NCBI GenBank assembly: GCA_963693315.1
Contig: OY856186.1
Coordinates: 301,918,144 to 301,982,143 of the forward strand
DNA length: 64,000 bases
Direction: 5' to 3'
From: Diogma glabrata
Taxonomy: Eukaryota > Arthropoda > Insecta > Diptera > Cylindrotomidae
Position 1 is the stretch's first letter; each line of letters opens with the position of its first letter. The position numbers and the translations under genes were made by a program. Below the pieces are notes generated by a model. It made no database searches. It worked only from the letters and a program-made list of their open reading frames with translations, and was not told the origin of the DNA. Below, piece by piece: positions 1-10,585 of the stretch.

Positions 1-3000
1 ACCTTCCCAGTGGTGGTCAAATTTACTATGAAGGTTTGTTTCCTTTCTTAGTAATACTAATTCATTTACTTTAAATTTTATGACATTACATGATTTGTCA
101 TAATATTCCTTACTTTTTTCTTTAGCTTTAAGAGTATTATCCCTAGCCGCCCGCCACGCGTTTTGAATTTTGTTTTTCATTTCAAGTGAAAAATCATCGT
201 AATTATAATAGGGTTCTGGTTCTGTCAGAAGAGTTGAAGGTATATTAGGAATATTTCCGAAAACTAATTCATACGGCATAAATTTTGTTGTAGTATGGGG
301 CGTCGAATTTTGCATGAAGCAAGCATAAGGTAGCCATTCATCCCAATTATGAGGATCTTTTTCACAAAAGTTCCGAAAGAATTCTCCAAGAGATCGATGA
401 TACCTCTCTACCGCGTTGGATTGTGGATGATACGCTGACGAGTTTAACTTACGAATTCGAAGTAGTTTACACACTTCTGAAAACATTAAACTCATAAAAT
501 TTGTACCCTGATCAGTTTGGATTGATTTGGGAACACCAAAAATACATACAAAATACTTAACGAACGACTTAGCCACTGTATATGTTTCTTGATTTATTAG
601 TGGAATAGCAACGATAAATTTTGACAAATCATCCTCAATAGTTAAAATATATTTAAATCCGTTATGTGAAACAGGCAATGGACCAACAATATCCATAATT
701 ATTTTTTCAAAAGTTGTGTTAGATGTTGAAGTTATTTTCATCGGGCATTTAGTTAATTTTCTTATTTTATTCTTCTGGCATAGTTCGCATTTGTTTATAT
801 ACTTTCTAATACGACTTATCATTTGCGGAAATTTACAGTAATGTTTTAAACGACGGTACGTTCTTGTTATACCTTGATGTCCGCCCAAGGGATGATCATG
901 AAATTCTTCTATGGCTTTACTAATATCCGTTTCATCACTTAAAATAATAATATTGTTTGATGATTGTTGTTTCAAAAAAACATCTTTATCTTTAACATTA
1001 TTTTGCCTTTCATCGCTTAGTTTACGACGTGAAATGTTCCTTTGAGAATGCATTGTGATACTTGATAATTTGTTTTTATTTTTATCTAAAGATACAGTAT
1101 TTTGACTGCAACCAGGAATGGCTGGATCTACTGTGGTTCGAGCACGAGAACGTGTAAGAACGTTAATCTCGTTCGGCAACGATGACACAGCATCAGATTC
1201 TGGTGGAAGCAGTATCCTGCTTAGACTATCCGCGTTGACATTTGACTTCCCTGACTTATAAACAACAGTATAGTTGTACTCAAGTAACTCCAATCTCCAA
1301 CGAATCAATCGTGAGGACTGATTGGATGTTTTATTGAGCCATATCAGCGGCTTATGGTCAGTTTTTATGAGAAATTTGGGGCCATAAACATATGGTCGAA
1401 ACCGTTTAACTGCCCATACAATAGCGAGCAACTCTTTTTCTATTGTGGGGTAATTTCTCTCAGCAGCATTCAAGACTCTGCTTGCATATGCAATAGGCAA
1501 GTCCTGACCATCATACTCTTGAGATAATATTGCACCAATAGCAAAATCACTTGCATCAGTTGTTATACAGAATATTTTTTCATAATCCGGATATTTTAAA
1601 ATGGGTGGTTTCATTAAATGGGTTTTTAATTTATCAAATGCTTCCTCACAAAAGGCATCCCATTTAAAAGAAGCTTTTTTTCTTAGAAGAGCATTTAATG
1701 GTTCAGAAATTTTAGCAAAGTCTTTAATAAATCTTCGATAAAAACCACATAGACCCAAGAATGATTTTATCTCTTTTGCATTTTTAGGTGTAGGATAATT
1801 TTGAATGGCGAATAATTTTGAAGAATCTGGTTTAATACCATTATCAGTGATGATATGACCAAGAAAATTTATTTCTTTTCTCAAGAAGAAGCATTTTTTT
1901 GGTTGAAGTTTTAAATTAAACCTTTTTAAGGCGCAAAAAACCTCGTTCAGTTTTTTGTTGTGGTCTTCGAGATCATATCCATAAATCACCACATCATCCA
2001 AATACACAAAACACTTCACACCATTAAGACCCGTTAGTACATTGTTCATTGCACGCTGAAACGTAGCTGGTCCTCCTTTAACTCCAAATGGCATTCGTTT
2101 GAAATGAAAATGACCAATTTCGGTAGAGAATGCTGTTTTAACCTTGTCAGTCGGATTCATAGCTATTTGATGGTACCCGTTTGCCAAGTCCAATGTTGAA
2201 AAGTAATTTGAATTGCCAAGTTGGTCTAAAATCTCAACTATGTTTGGTAAGGGATATATATCGTCTTGGGTAATATTATTTAAACGTCTGAAATCCACCA
2301 CAACCCTCCACTGCTTTTTATCACCAGCCGATTTCTTGGGAACTAACAATAGTGGACTATTCCAAGCACTAATACTATCTTCGATTACATCTTCCTTCAG
2401 CATTTCTTCAATTTGTCTATTGATTTCTTTTTTTGTTGAATAAGGTAAACGGTACGGTTTTATGTTTACCGGAGATGAATTAGGATTTAGAGGAATGTTA
2501 TGTTGTGCAGCCGTTGAGATGCTCAGCTTATCCCCTTCCAAATACAAAATCTCATTGAATTTTTTACATATTGTAAGAAGCGATTTTTTTTCATCGTTAT
2601 TTAGATGATTAGTTTCAATTAATGTCTCTAGTTTCTCAAGACGCTTATTTAAATAATTTTCATTTTGAACTTGTGTTGCTTTAAAAATTTTATAATGCGA
2701 AAGAGGAGAAAGTTTTAAATTCTGTACATTATTAATTGTCATACTATGCTCATTAGTATTTATGATGCTTATTATTGTTTCTCTGTCTTTTACTTTTAAA
2801 ACCGAATTTGCGATAAATATACCAGATTGAATTTCTTCAGATTGGCAAACATATTCCCCATCAGGTTTATCTACGCGAATAAGTTTAAATGCTTCTACCC
2901 TTGCTGGGATTATTGGAGTACTTGCTGTTTCATTAACAATGTTATGTACTTCATCACGAACTAAGGTTTCGAATTTTATTTTTAATGTTTGAATTTCTAG

Positions 3001-3492
3001 AATTTCTTCACAGTAGTCTATTTTACATTTATTTTCTCTTAAGAAATTTCTTCCTATTATACCTTGAACTGGTATTGGAAACGAATCTTCAACAATTTGA
3101 AATGATTGTGAGATTATGTTTGAAGCCGGTAAAATAATTTTAGTATTACACTGAGCTAGCGTACTAACATCAGTTGATGTAATACCGGTAATTAAACATT
3201 TCTTGTTTGGATAGCATAATGTATTGTTTCGAATACACCCCTTTTTGATTAAACATATGTCAGCGCCAGTATCTATCAAAAATAGTTCCGTTTTTTGTTT
3301 TAGTATATTTAAAGACAATGGTACTATGTTGGATGATGACATTGTTGATATTCTCGAAAAATCGTATATTAACTTGGGGTTGTTCTGTTTTAGTTTTAAT
3401 TGATTTGTTGGTTTTAAGTTACACGGTTTTATATATTCTGAACTCGAACAGCCGTGTCTTGTATATGCTGATCGAGTGTCTGTTGAAAATTT
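1..3492 (-). CDS. pol: Ty3/gypsy Pol polyprotein (protease, RT, RNase H, integrase), partial
   Basis: This frame encodes the replication enzymes of the element. Reading down the minus strand: an aspartic protease active site LIDTGAD (DTG codons at 3265-3273); RT with DFRRL, LANGYHQI, MPFG and the catalytic YLDD (1993-2004); an RNase H start TTDAS near 1557; an integrase zinc-binding H-H-C-C region ending CELC near 780; and the integrase core. The integrase catalytic residues are Asp (691-693), Asp (511-513) and Glu (406-408), giving the family's D-x60-D-x35-E spacing. The frame starts with no ATG, directly after a stop at 3493-3495, so Pol is expected to be made by -1 frameshifting from gag. 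The C-terminal end lies beyond base 1. No inactivating change was seen in the parts translated; the stretch 2521-3180 was only partly checked. Confidence 0.93.
3486..3492 (-). promoter_or_regulatory. -1 ribosomal frameshift slippery heptamer at the gag/pol overlap
   Basis: In the gag frame the minus strand reads GAA AAT TTT, which is the X XXY YYZ heptamer A AAT TTT in the correct register. Slipping back one base gives AAA TTT, exactly the pol frame. The pol frame has a TGA at 3493-3495 immediately upstream, and gag stops at 3429-3431, so the open overlap starts at the heptamer. Heptamers of this class are established -1 shift sites in retroelements. A downstream stimulatory structure was not modelled. 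Confidence 0.8.
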
Positions 3493-3558
3493 TCATCGTT
3501 CGCAACATGAGACTCTTGGTTGTTTATTGGGTTTGTATCACAAATTTTTTGAACAGGC

Positions 3559-3562
3559 GTAT
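3559..3562. repeat. Target-site duplication GTAT of the nested element
   Basis: GTAT lies immediately left of the first LTR, and again at 9558-9561 immediately right of the second. Counting it once restores the gag frame across the insertion, which independently supports the boundaries. Confidence 0.85.
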
Positions 3563-4879
3563 TGTAACGATCGCAATAATCGCAAAACAATAATAAAACC
3601 AAATTCATCTTCGTTTTCAATTCAATAAAAATGCATTTCATTAGTTTCCGTTCATTTTTACATTAATAATAATTTTAAAATTTTCTAAAACTTAACTGCT
3701 AGTTAAATTTTGAATATACTATAAAAAGCAAACGAACGTACTAAATTTTTATTTCCAATGCTAATGAACAGACGTCGTTGTTAATCATTTGCTGAATTTC
3801 GAATATTACACGATTGATTAGAAGAGGTCAAAAGCAAAATCACATTTTTGCAATTTTTAATTTGGAAAAGATTATTTATCATTCCATTTTTGCTTTTCAA
3901 AAGGATTACAACATCCAATAATCTACTTAATTTATATAGATCAATGTCAATTGATAGTATTATTTAACTTTGATGTGATAAATCAATAATATTTTAATTC
4001 AAAAGTGATGTATTTAATTGCAATCAAGCAAATAAAAAAAAAAAGTTGTAAACAAAGAAAAAATTCCAATGTCGTTTTGTTTAATTGTTAAAATTGATTT
4101 CTAATTTTAATAATTGTTTTGAGAAAGCATTATTTATTGGCTTTAATTACAATGGAAGATTCCACCCCGCTAAGTAGTTTACAGTGATTTGTGTTTTTGT
4201 TTGTTCATCAAAAAGCTGATAATTTGGATGACAATTTCAATTATATTTTTTATTTTATTTCATAGAAGGATAATTGTTGTCATTAATTGTTAAATCTGCT
4301 TTATAAAAGTGGCAGTACATGAAGATAAAGTACCCAATGATGTTATCGAAAGTATGAATAGCAAGGATAACAGTGATCGAAGCTATTACCACAGTTAGAG
4401 ACAATCGTTTGTTTGATGGTTTTTTCGGTTGTTGAAACCGCATGGATTCAAAAGCAGATATATGAATGAAAAGTTAAAGGATCGAATGCAATGTTCAATT
4501 GGGCATTTCGAACAACGAAGGTGTAATTCAACAGCAGCAACTCATGTTCACAAATTAGTTCATCCAATTTAATTAATTGATCAAACGCTAGTCAAGGGAA
4601 TTGAAGAATATTGATGACATCAATCAACAGTTATAATTCAAGGTATTTTTTAGATTATAGATACATTAATTTTTATTACTTTATTCTCATTGGAATGTCA
4701 GAATAATTTTATAAAACATTAAGAGATTCCCAATTTTCAAGCTTCGTGTGGGGACAGATGCTGTCCCGTAGCATCAATTTTATTTGTAGTAGTAAAGGTC
4801 CAGTGGTTATAACGTGGCTCCGTAACAGGTCCAACAACCAAATATTATAAAGTGGCTCCGTATCAGGGCAAGGATTACA
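3563..4879 (+). repeat. 5' LTR of the nested element
   Basis: Starts TGTAACGATCGC and ends GGATTACA. It matches 8241-9557 without gaps; the one difference found is at 4872. Close to its end the motif AACGTGGCTCCGTAACAGG (4811-4829) recurs as AAAGTGGCTCCGTATCAGGG (4849-4868), and a third version straddles the LTR end. A 62-codon frame on the minus strand (4255-4443) occurs in both LTRs but has no support as a gene. Confidence 0.93.
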
Positions 4880-4902
4880 ACGTAGCGCCGAACAAAAAGG
4901 GA
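4880..4902 (+). other. Candidate tRNA primer-binding site of the nested element
   Basis: Directly after the left LTR the sequence reads ACGTAGCGCCGAACAAAAAG, then GGACC. The TAGCGCCGAAC part resembles the TGGCGCC(C)GAAC primer sites of many LTR elements, but its second base differs and it starts a few bases after the LTR. It is also the third copy of a motif repeated inside the LTR end. The matching tRNA cannot be identified here. Confidence 0.4.
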
Positions 4903-5406
4903 CCCGTTAGCTTTTTTTTTAGATATATATATAAATAATTTGGTGGGAAAATATTTTCCAGGTTGGGCGTTGGCAAGCCGGTTTTTTTTTGAAAAAACTT
5001 TTTTTTGTGGAACATTTTATATTATTATATTTATATATTTATATATTAATTGATCATTTCAATTTAGATTAATTAATATCTATATATAGTTTATTTTCGC
5101 GTCGGTTTATTTGGCTAAATTTTGTTAAAAAGCTAGAGGAAAAAAATAAAGGTTTAGTTTCTAAGGTGTTCATGTGTATATTTATCATAAGTACTCTAAA
5201 TTTATATTTTCAAAAATTTAAAGAATTCCGCGTTTCTCTTTGTAAGTTTTAGGATAAACCAGTTGTGGTTTTTTTTGGTAATAGGGTGGTGGCAACCGGT
5301 TTGGGCCGTGGTTGTCAATCAGCTTTTTGTTTATCTTGAAATAAACCAGTTATTGGTTTCGTTTTGGTTTTGATTAGGAAATTATATATTTTGAATTTTG
5401 ATAAGA

Positions 5407-5964
5407 ATGTATACAATTATGAGGGGTCAGGGGTTGATAAGGAGGTGTCGGCCAGGTGGGTTTGAGCCCTGGATGAATGAGGTGGATGGGAGAGCGAATG
5501 AGGAGAGAAAAGAGAGAATGGTTGAGGCGAGGAATGTAGTGGATGGAATGATAAATGTGATTCTGGATGAAGTAAAACATAAAATATTTTTGGAATTGAT
5601 GGATGATATTTACGAAGAAAAATATGATGAGTTTCTGGGTGATTTGATTTGTGAGATAGTGAATGAGGAGTTGAATGGGGTGAATGAGGAAGCGGATGAG
5701 ATGGATGAAGTGACTGAGGAAGTGAATGTGGGCTGGCGTGAGAGAAGGAGGATAAATAGAAATAGGAGCTCTCACCTGAAGAGGAAGGAGAGGAGAAGAA
5801 GGGAGAAGGAGAGTCGCTTGGTCGTGGAGCTGGGAGCTTCCTCGACCAAGAGTACTCAAACGGAGGAGCTGGTTGAGGGGGTTCCCATCTCACCGACCAT
5901 GCGACAGGTAGAGGAGTGGATTGGTCCACAGGAGGCCCCTGTTCCTCATTGTATAATTAGTTAA
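5407..5964 (+). CDS. Unfamiliar highly charged ORF in the nested LTR element
   Basis: The frame is open from a stop at 5392-5394; the first ATG is at 5407 (second at 5419), giving about 185 residues. I do not recognise the family. The first half is rich in Glu, Asp and Asn with spaced Val/Ile/Leu (for example EEKYDEFLGDLICEIVNEE), compatible with an acidic helical segment. The second half has a strongly basic stretch (RRRINRNRSS, then KRKERRRREKESR), like an Arg-rich RNA-binding or nuclear-localisation motif, and a tail with STKSTQTEEL. It has no zinc knuckle, protease or RT motifs. It lies about 530 bp after the LTR, where gag would be. The plus strand here is very purine-rich, which also keeps two antisense frames open, so being open is weak evidence. 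It could be a derived Gag or an accessory RNA-binding protein; both are inference. Confidence 0.5.
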   Translation: MYTIMRGQGLIRRCRPGGFEPWMNEVDGRANEERKERMVEARNVVDGMINVILDEVKHKIFLELMDDIYEEKYDEFLGDLICEIVNEELNGVNEEADEMDEVTEEVNVGWRERRRINRNRSSHLKRKERRRREKESRLVVELGASSTKSTQTEELVEGVPISPTMRQVEEWIGPQEAPVPHCIIS

Positions 5965-6639
5965 GGCTAATTTTTTTTAATTTTGAAAAAAACCGTTTTG
6001 GGACAGCAATTTTTTTGGAGATTGTTTTTTTGTGCTGTCATCTGCTTTTAGTAATACTAATTGTTTTTTTATTTGGAAAAAAGAAAACCGTTTTGGGGAA
6101 GCAGTTTTTTTTTGAAATTTTTTTATGCTACCATGTACATATTGTACATATAATTGTTTATATATTGTACATATTTTTGGATGATGCAATTAATTTATAT
6201 ATGAAATTAATTGTATGTTTTTTTTGATTATGGTTAGATTTAGTAAGTGTTTAGCTACCACCATTTTTTTTTTTAGAATTATTTTTTTTCATTGCGATTA
6301 ATTTTAAAAAGTGGTATAAGTATAGAAATAATTATTTTTTAGCTAACATTTATTTTTGTTTTGGATACAATAAATAAAGCGAAAGATTTGACCTGAACAA
6401 ATATATTAGAGGTAATAACCTAAAAATTAGTAAGCTTAGTTTTGAATTTAAAATAATAGTAATTTTTTTTTAAATTACCAATTTATTATTTAGTCTGAAG
6501 ATTAAATTTAATTAATTTCATGTAAAACTTTATTAACACATATTATGTATTTCATGTTTCGATTTAGCATTTTTAAATAAGAAATTATTTAGATTATGGA
6601 TAAGTTATATAGTATTTAGGTTTATTGATTCACTTTTCC

Positions 6640-6900
6640 CAGCGGTAGGCCTAACAAGCCATCCATGGGGCTTATCCCCTTAACATTGATGTCGTTCTTA
6701 GATCGCCTATGGCCATCGGGGTTATGCGATCGAAGAACATTGGTTTCTTCTCTTCATTCGGCGAGGAAGTCCTCAGGGACGAGGAGTGGTGTTGCTGTGT
6801 TTGTACTTAGGTGCAAACCAGTAGTACCATTCTTTGCTCAGAGGCTTCTTCGGTGTAATGAAGAGAAGAACCAATTGTACTTTGCTTTCAGGATCAGAGG
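6640..6900 (+). other. GC-richer segment with nested inverted repeats inside the non-autonomous element
   Basis: This part stands out from its AT-rich surroundings. Two inverted pairs are visible: GTTCTTAGATCGC (6694-6706) with GCGATCGAAGAAC (6726-6738), and TTGGTTTCTTCTCTTCATT (6740-6758) with AATGAAGAGAAGAACCAA (6857-6874), one base short of perfect. The arms would place two stem-loops side by side in the RNA. A packaging or dimerisation signal is a plausible role for a non-autonomous element, but this is inference. Confidence 0.55.
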
Positions 6901-6959
6901 CTTCACCTCATACAAATTCAAAAACTTACCATTTTTCCATTTAGCTTTACAATAGACAG

Positions 6960-8240
6960 TTTTTCATGGAGTTTAGGTTTTGAAGTCTGGTGCTCGGGAG
7001 CGTTCTACAACTTTCGCATTAGGTTTAGTTGTAATTTATTTTTAGGTTAAACAAGCACAACTGGGTCAGTAGAAATGGACCTAGTGTCTAATCGTGACAG
7101 TTGTGATTGTTTTATTAGGTTGGGGAGAATCTGTTCTGTAGAATCTGGTCGTTAGGGGCTTTTCCAGTAGGTTCTCACATGCATGGTTGGAGTGGGCTCG
7201 CGAACGCGATAATTCAAATTTGAACAAAATGGATATTGTAACCATACTTACTTTTTACAATTGTCTCCAGACGATTCTTGATTTTGGGAATCTCTTATAT
7301 TATTAAATAAAAATAAAATAAATCAAATAAATTTTTCAAAATTAAATAAATAATTTTTATTAAATAAATAATTTTTTTTAAATTTAAGTTAATTTTAGGT
7401 AGCTAAATAAAATAAATTTTCTTAATTAAGCTTTACGTCAAGTTATAAATAAATATTTCTATTTTTTTTAAAAAAATAAATCAATATTTCAAGTTAGGAC
7501 GGTGCATCCAATAAATAAACATTCTTCTAGATATTTTTATTTTTCAATTTTCTTTTAAAAATAAATAAATATTCTTAGGGGTGCTATCGTCAATAACTAA
7601 TTTTAGGTATATATAATTATTTCAGTATATCTGAAATTAAATAAATAGATTATACTTTTACATATATAATGTTTTAGGAATTTTTGTGAAAGATTCAGCA
7701 AAGATTGGCTACGACGGTGGTCCGTCGGTGTTTTTACAAAAAAATCTTGTATGTTTTCGAATTGGGCGTTCGTTGTTTTTTTTTCGTTTTTGTGCTTTCA
7801 TTTTTTTTACATTTACAGTGTACCAACTCCATTTTTTTGTTGAGAATTGGTTTTACTATTGTTGGTGATTGCGAGTCATGATTTTGCGGGTTTTACCATC
7901 GAAATCTCTAGCGTCTGTTTCCTATATACCAAGCCTAAGTTTTTCAATGTATTTTTTTTTATAAAATTAAATTTAGTGTTAGAATTATTAGTTTTCCTAA
8001 ATTAAACCTATATTCTTAGTTATTAGTTATTATAGTTATAAATTTAATTTTCGGTGTTTAGAATTTAAATAGGTGTTAAATTTAAATTACTATAGTTATT
8101 ATAATTTTTTTTATTAGTTATTAGAATTTCTATTATTAGTTTAAGTTTAATAGTGCTTTGGTGTTTTCTGTCATGGAGGGGATGGCGACGTTTTTGTGAT
8201 TTCAAGAGTAGAAATATTGATTTTTACCTTGAATTCATGG
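6960..8240 (+). other. AT-rich remainder of the nested element's interior
   Basis: No coding frame, RNA gene or known domain is visible. The stretch is mostly T/A-rich with short TTAG/TTATTA repeats, and ends at the 3' LTR. It probably serves as filler or untranslated RNA of the non-autonomous element. Confidence 0.5.
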
Positions 8241-9557
8241 TGTAACGATCGCAATAATCGCAAAACAATAATAAAACCAAATTCATCTTCGTTTTCAATT
8301 CAATAAAAATGCATTTCATTAGTTTCCGTTCATTTTTACATTAATAATAATTTTAAAATTTTCTAAAACTTAACTGCTAGTTAAATTTTGAATATACTAT
8401 AAAAAGCAAACGAACGTACTAAATTTTTATTTCCAATGCTAATGAACAGACGTCGTTGTTAATCATTTGCTGAATTTCGAATATTACACGATTGATTAGA
8501 AGAGGTCAAAAGCAAAATCACATTTTTGCAATTTTTAATTTGGAAAAGATTATTTATCATTCCATTTTTGCTTTTCAAAAGGATTACAACATCCAATAAT
8601 CTACTTAATTTATATAGATCAATGTCAATTGATAGTATTATTTAACTTTGATGTGATAAATCAATAATATTTTAATTCAAAAGTGATGTATTTAATTGCA
8701 ATCAAGCAAATAAAAAAAAAAAGTTGTAAACAAAGAAAAAATTCCAATGTCGTTTTGTTTAATTGTTAAAATTGATTTCTAATTTTAATAATTGTTTTGA
8801 GAAAGCATTATTTATTGGCTTTAATTACAATGGAAGATTCCACCCCGCTAAGTAGTTTACAGTGATTTGTGTTTTTGTTTGTTCATCAAAAAGCTGATAA
8901 TTTGGATGACAATTTCAATTATATTTTTTATTTTATTTCATAGAAGGATAATTGTTGTCATTAATTGTTAAATCTGCTTTATAAAAGTGGCAGTACATGA
9001 AGATAAAGTACCCAATGATGTTATCGAAAGTATGAATAGCAAGGATAACAGTGATCGAAGCTATTACCACAGTTAGAGACAATCGTTTGTTTGATGGTTT
9101 TTTCGGTTGTTGAAACCGCATGGATTCAAAAGCAGATATATGAATGAAAAGTTAAAGGATCGAATGCAATGTTCAATTGGGCATTTCGAACAACGAAGGT
9201 GTAATTCAACAGCAGCAACTCATGTTCACAAATTAGTTCATCCAATTTAATTAATTGATCAAACGCTAGTCAAGGGAATTGAAGAATATTGATGACATCA
9301 ATCAACAGTTATAATTCAAGGTATTTTTTAGATTATAGATACATTAATTTTTATTACTTTATTCTCATTGGAATGTCAGAATAATTTTATAAAACATTAA
9401 GAGATTCCCAATTTTCAAGCTTCGTGTGGGGACAGATGCTGTCCCGTAGCATCAATTTTATTTGTAGTAGTAAAGGTCCAGTGGTTATAACGTGGCTCCG
9501 TAACAGGTCCAACAACCAAATATTATAAAGTGGCTCCGTATCAGGGCAATGATTACA
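8241..9557 (+). repeat. 3' LTR of the nested element
   Basis: Partner of 3563-4879. The bases just before it (ending GAATTCATGG) are not a clear polypurine tract; the nearest purine-rich stretch is GGAGGGGATGG around 8175-8186. This weakens the assignment of a normal plus-strand primer but not the LTR assignment. Confidence 0.93.
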
Positions 9558-10585
9558 GTATTTTGTTGATAGTATTTGGATTCTCTCCGTAATCTTTTTC
9601 GACACTCTTCTAATCGATGGCCCACCTTATGGCAGTATGCACAAACTAGAGCATGAGAGTAAGTAAGGTAAGTCTTATTGGTTGGTGTAAAATTTTGTTT
9701 ATTATTTGGGTATCTATAAGAATTGATAGGAGAATTTGCAGTTTGATTGTGCATTCGAGAGTTTGAAGGATAGTTTTGTTGAGTATTTTGGACAGCTTGT
9801 CCTGGCTTTTGATGTAACTGTGCTTGTAATGAGTAACAACTATTCGCTGAGTGACCTATTTTGTTGCAAAATTGACAAATTAGTCTAGGAATTGAAGCTA
9901 GGGTTCTTTGCTGAAATGAAGTTGTCTTTTCTTTTGGAAGAAACTCCTTAAGCAAGCTCTCTTCTTCAACTGCTTTATTTACTGCTGATGTTAAATCTGT
10001 AAACCGGCAAGCCTTAACGATCAACCTGATTCGTGGATCATTGAGACCTTGTTCAAATGCCTTCAATGCCAAGTCTGAGTTAATATTTTTAAATGTTTCC
10101 ATTGCTTTTTTGTCAGCTTTGATAACATAAGCGTTATTGAGTTCACCAAGGATTCTTTCTACTCTAGTTGAGAAAGCTGTAACATTTTCTTCCGATTTTT
10201 GTCTCAATTTTCCCAACTCTAAATTTATATTAACAATCGATCTTGTTTGTGAAAATTTACCCTCGATTTCTTTTTTTAAGGCTTCCCAATTATCAATTGT
10301 TTTATATTTTATAAATTCAAACGCTTGACCTGTAAATTTTGTCTTCAACAACAGTAAAAATTTTTCTTTGTCTTCATTTGTTTTTAATGGAGTGTAAATA
10401 AACTCGCATCTTGTTAAAAAAATATCGATATTTGTCCCGTCAAATTCTGGGATAATATTGTAAGCTAGCCTTTGGTCTAACGCCATTGTTTTTTGGGTTT
10501 GCTCAGTACTACTATCAGAACTGTCAGAGTCCCAATTATCTGCTAAAATTTTTCCGTTTCTCAATTTTAACTGGTTTCCTTTCAT
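9558..10585 (-). pseudogene. gag: Ty3/gypsy gag, 5' part (capsid-like region and two zinc knuckles)
   Basis: Structural Gag protein of the element. The frame is open further upstream, to 10639, but the codon there is TTG. The first ATG in frame is at 10585 (MKGNQLKLRNGK), which I take as the start. From that start the protein has an acidic serine-rich N-terminus, a capsid-like region beginning near FDGTNIDIFL, and two CCHC knuckles, CQFCNKIGHSANSC (about residues 237-250) and CAYCHKVGHRLEEC (about 315-328). Two knuckles are within the range for Gag nucleocapsids. The frame runs into the LTR of the nested element at 9557 and picks up unrelated residues to a stop at 9485, so the present product would be a fusion lacking the Gag C-terminus and the frameshift to Pol. 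Confidence 0.9.

Larger units (their letters stand above)
3429..3562 (-). pseudogene. gag: Ty3/gypsy gag, 3' part, separated from its 5' part by a nested element
   Basis: This is the C-terminal piece of the Gag protein, cut off by the insertion at 3563-9557. It runs in the same frame as the 5' part once the 4-bp target duplication (GTAT on the plus strand) is counted once, and it ends at a stop at 3429-3431. It carries the last roughly 40 residues, after the zinc knuckles, and the frameshift heptamer at 3486-3492. It is polar, with no recognisable domain. In its present state it has no start codon of its own. Confidence 0.85.
3563..9557 (+). mobile_element. Young non-autonomous LTR element (LARD-like) nested in gag
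   Basis: Two direct repeats of 1317 bp (3563-4879 and 8241-9557, constant offset 4678) bound a 3361-bp interior. Each begins TGTAAC and ends TTACA, and the whole is flanked by GTAT (3559-3562 and 9558-9561), as expected for integrase-mediated insertion. In the parts of the LTRs compared base by base I found one difference (G at 4872, T at 9550), so the insertion is recent. The interior has no protease, RT, RNase H or integrase in any frame. It holds one charged ORF (5407-5964) and a GC-richer foldable segment. Size, long LTRs and lack of pol fit the LARD class, which is mobilised by an autonomous relative. Orientation is set by the primer-site-like sequence after the left LTR and by the ORF. 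Confidence 0.9.
1..10585 (-). mobile_element. Ty3/gypsy-type LTR retrotransposon, interrupted and cut by the window edge
   Basis: Read on the minus strand, the order is gag (start at 10585), an overlapping pol with protease, RT, RNase H and integrase, then the window edge. This order, with integrase last, is that of Ty3/gypsy. The coding part is split by the LTR element at 3563-9557. Apart from that insertion, no stop or frameshift was found in the pol lines I translated (all of 1-2520 and 3181-3492). The 3' LTR lies left of the window. The 5' LTR must lie right of 10640, but with only one LTR in view its edges cannot be placed. Whether an env gene follows pol cannot be seen. Confidence 0.92.

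Noticed and set aside
4255..4443. 62-codon minus-strand ORF with a hydrophobic stretch in both LTRs (also 8933-9121)
   Set aside because: It is identical only because the LTRs are nearly identical, is antisense to the element, and has no known domain.
5374..5929. Two long minus-strand ORFs opposite the charged ORF
   Set aside because: Pro/Ser/His-rich products expected from the complement of a purine-rich strand; they are shadows.
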